A stretch of 64,000 nt of DNA from Rhodococcus sp. NBC_00297 (GTDB lineage Bacteria > Actinomycetota > Actinomycetes > Mycobacteriales > Mycobacteriaceae). Location of the stretch: positions 1 to 64,000 of the forward strand of contig NZ_CP108042.1 of NCBI RefSeq assembly GCF_036173065.1, written 5' to 3'. Both the position numbers and the translations under genes were made by a program. This document shows positions 62,562 to 64,000 of the stretch, piece after piece (within the stretch, counting starts at the first letter, position 1; each line of letters begins with the position of its first letter). The notes under the pieces were generated by a model. That model was not told the DNA's origin and ran no database searches. It saw only the letters and a list, made by a program, of their open reading frames with translations.

Positions 62562-63821
62562 TCACGTTTCGATGCCGAACAAGTATTTGAAGTAGTCATT
62601 GAGAAATACACCTTCTGGGTCGAAGGACTTTCGGATGGTCAAGAATGAGTCGAGCATGGGAAACGATTGGCGAATCTGGTCGGGGGTCGAGAAATGTTGT
62701 TTTCCCCAGTGCGGCCGAACATCCCACTGCCGCAAACATTCGTCGACAGCTGGGAGAAAAGTTCGCCTGTCTGGCTTCGAACTGACCGACAGAGAGACGG
62801 TGTCTCGGCGATACTGAGCGGACAAGAATGCTTCGTCCGCTTTCTGCCATCGAACCTGTACCGGCGACATTTCGTCCGGGAAGGATTCTTGCATCAAGCT
62901 TCGCAGCGCCAGAAACGCCGCGCGCGAGTCACGGCGATCCACCATGTACTCCAACTCCAGCAGGTCCGAGACCCCATCGTCGGGTATATCCGGGTAGACA
63001 AGGTAGGCGCGGCCGTCTCGATTGCCCGCCATACCAGTGAGCGGAAGTGTCTGAGGAGCACCTGTTACGACTGGGCTTGGCCGGAGGATCTTGACGAGGG
63101 ATTCGTCAGCTTGCAGAGTCGGGAGGCCGTACAAATTCGAGGAACCGCCGGACGGTGCCCACAACAATGAGAAATGCCGATGCCGATCCGGTTCGTCGTC
63201 CCAGAGTTCGAGCACCTCTGGAAGCGTCGACACAGTGAGAGATTCCTGCAGATTGTAGGCAGGGGCGACCTTGATCGTCATCTCGGTGACGACACCCATC
63301 AGCCCCAGGGAAACCTGCGCGGCGGACAGTAGATCACGATCCGACTCATCGATAACGGCCAGCTCACCGGTGCCTGTGACGAGTCGAAGGCCGCACACCG
63401 TTGCGGACATGTTCGTCAAGGATGTTCCCGACCCCTTGGTTCCGGTAGCAGTAGCACCGCCAATCGTCTGACTGTCCGTGTCGCCTTGGTTGTCGAGAGA
63501 CAGACCCGCTTCCCACATCGATTCACCGATGTGCGAGATTCGCGTCCCACCTTTTATCACTGCCGTGCCCGTGGCGACATCGGTTCTGATTATTCCAGAT
63601 AGCTGAGATAAATCGAGCAGGACACCATCCGTCTGCACGATCGGTGTATTCGAATGTCCGGAGCCTGATACTCGTACCGCAGATCCGGAGGCTCGAGCCC
63701 CTGCGACGATCTGAGCTACATCGAGTTCGCTATGGGGAATGAAGAAAGAGGATGGGACGAAGGTCTGATTGCCCTGCCAGTTCGTCCAGCGAGCAGCCGA
63801 GTCACGCATTGCCGAGACCAT
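62562..63821 (-). CDS. FAD-linked oxidase, aldonolactone-oxidase type (VAO family)
   Basis: 419 aa with GAGGAGGTTCTC before the ATG. N-terminal PP-loop RVSGSGHSNTP, where the His is the usual covalent FAD anchor in L-gulonolactone/D-arabinonolactone oxidases; GDTDSQTIGGATATGTKGSG; C-terminal RPHWGKQHF and FDPEGVFLNDYF, as in the ALO domain. It oxidises a secondary alcohol or sugar lactone and reduces oxygen. Similar enzymes (alditol oxidase group) accept small polyols and 2-hydroxy acids, so it could supply glyoxylate or a keto acid here; that is speculation. Confidence 0.88.
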   Translation of the reverse strand: MVSAMRDSAARWTNWQGNQTFVPSSFFIPHSELDVAQIVAGARASGSAVRVSGSGHSNTPIVQTDGVLLDLSQLSGIIRTDVATGTAVIKGGTRISHIGESMWEAGLSLDNQGDTDSQTIGGATATGTKGSGTSLTNMSATVCGLRLVTGTGELAVIDESDRDLLSAAQVSLGLMGVVTEMTIKVAPAYNLQESLTVSTLPEVLELWDDEPDRHRHFSLLWAPSGGSSNLYGLPTLQADESLVKILRPSPVVTGAPQTLPLTGMAGNRDGRAYLVYPDIPDDGVSDLLELEYMVDRRDSRAAFLALRSLMQESFPDEMSPVQVRWQKADEAFLSAQYRRDTVSLSVSSKPDRRTFLPAVDECLRQWDVRPHWGKQHFSTPDQIRQSFPMLDSFLTIRKSFDPEGVFLNDYFKYLFGIET

Positions 63822-64000
63822 GAGAACCTCCTCTTCCGTGTCCGACGCGGCGTAGACAACATTACTAGATATTATGCACTATCCGACTGGACCGGGTAAG
63901 TTTTGGCGTGAACCGCGTCTTGATCGCCACTGGACGCATCACAGTGGCACGGAGACTCCAACTCCCGGGGGTCCGAAGATCTTTGCCGGCGGCGTTTCGC
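63822..64000. promoter_or_regulatory. Upstream region of the FAD oxidase gene, window end
   Basis: AGATATTATGCACT at 63867-63880 (reverse AGTGCATAATATCT) is another AT-rich TGCAT-bearing site, about 45-60 bases upstream of the oxidase start. The rest, to the end of the window, shows no gene. Confidence 0.4.

Overview
The window looks like part of a large plasmid, or an integrated plasmid, from a high-GC mycolic-acid actinomycete, most likely Rhodococcus or a close relative such as Gordonia. The reasons are an actinobacterial MobF relaxase and plasmid-type helicase, an S-(hydroxymethyl)mycothiol dehydrogenase (mycothiol is restricted to Actinobacteria), a fused pcaL, an NrdH-type redoxin, frequent GTG starts and GTGA/ATGA gene overlaps. 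Genus is an inference; no rRNA or tRNA gene was seen.

Positions 1-17,000 are very GC-rich plasmid backbone. In order: the 3' end of a giant helicase-type protein, a long HTH protein, a small secreted protein, a 2,041-residue MobF relaxase-helicase facing a 19-bp perfect terminator, and a coupled trio of small protein, membrane-anchored pentapeptide-repeat protein and HNH-like protein. Then come decayed pentapeptide-repeat and CsoR-family genes, and a reverse-strand operon of NrdH-like redoxin, 49-aa ORF, DnaB-N-domain protein and 76-aa protein. A few small plasmid ORFs finish this part.

Positions 17,277-31,330 begin the catabolic region. pobA-pcaH-pcaG-pcaB-pcaL form a translationally coupled set converting 4-hydroxybenzoate to 3-oxoadipate. 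After it come an AT-richer patch (Rieske oxygenase, TetR, two SMR transporter genes of which the first is frameshifted), a formaldehyde-detoxification pair (mscR plus an MBL hydrolase), and the lower meta-cleavage trio (hydratase, acetaldehyde dehydrogenase, aldolase) divergent from an IclR regulator.

Positions 31,738-54,805 hold an accessory cluster whose substrate I cannot name. It contains an APC permease, two paralogous ferritin-like small proteins, a LuxR protein carrying a kinase-type ATPase domain, alanine dehydrogenase, a protein with two EthD-like domains, and a CYP255/GcoA-like P450 next to a phthalate-dioxygenase-reductase-type partner. It also contains a trimethylamine-dehydrogenase-like flavoprotein with altered active-site positions, an alcohol dehydrogenase, a type I extradiol dioxygenase, two alpha/beta hydrolases, an SDR, two aldehyde dehydrogenases, a DAO-type flavin oxidase, RidA and a luciferase-like oxidoreductase. 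Positions 55,543-63,821 add a GlcG/HbpS-like protein, a second Rieske oxygenase, a GntR regulator, malate synthase G, a class III aminotransferase and an aldonolactone-oxidase-type flavoprotein.

Taken together (inference), the island could take up a methylated aromatic, probably nitrogen-containing, compound and demethylate and deaminate it. It would detoxify the released formaldehyde through mycothiol, cleave the ring by the meta route to pyruvate and acetyl-CoA, and send C2 units through malate synthase. A short AT-rich element containing AATGCA or AATGTA recurs next to many of these transcription units and may be a shared operator or promoter element.
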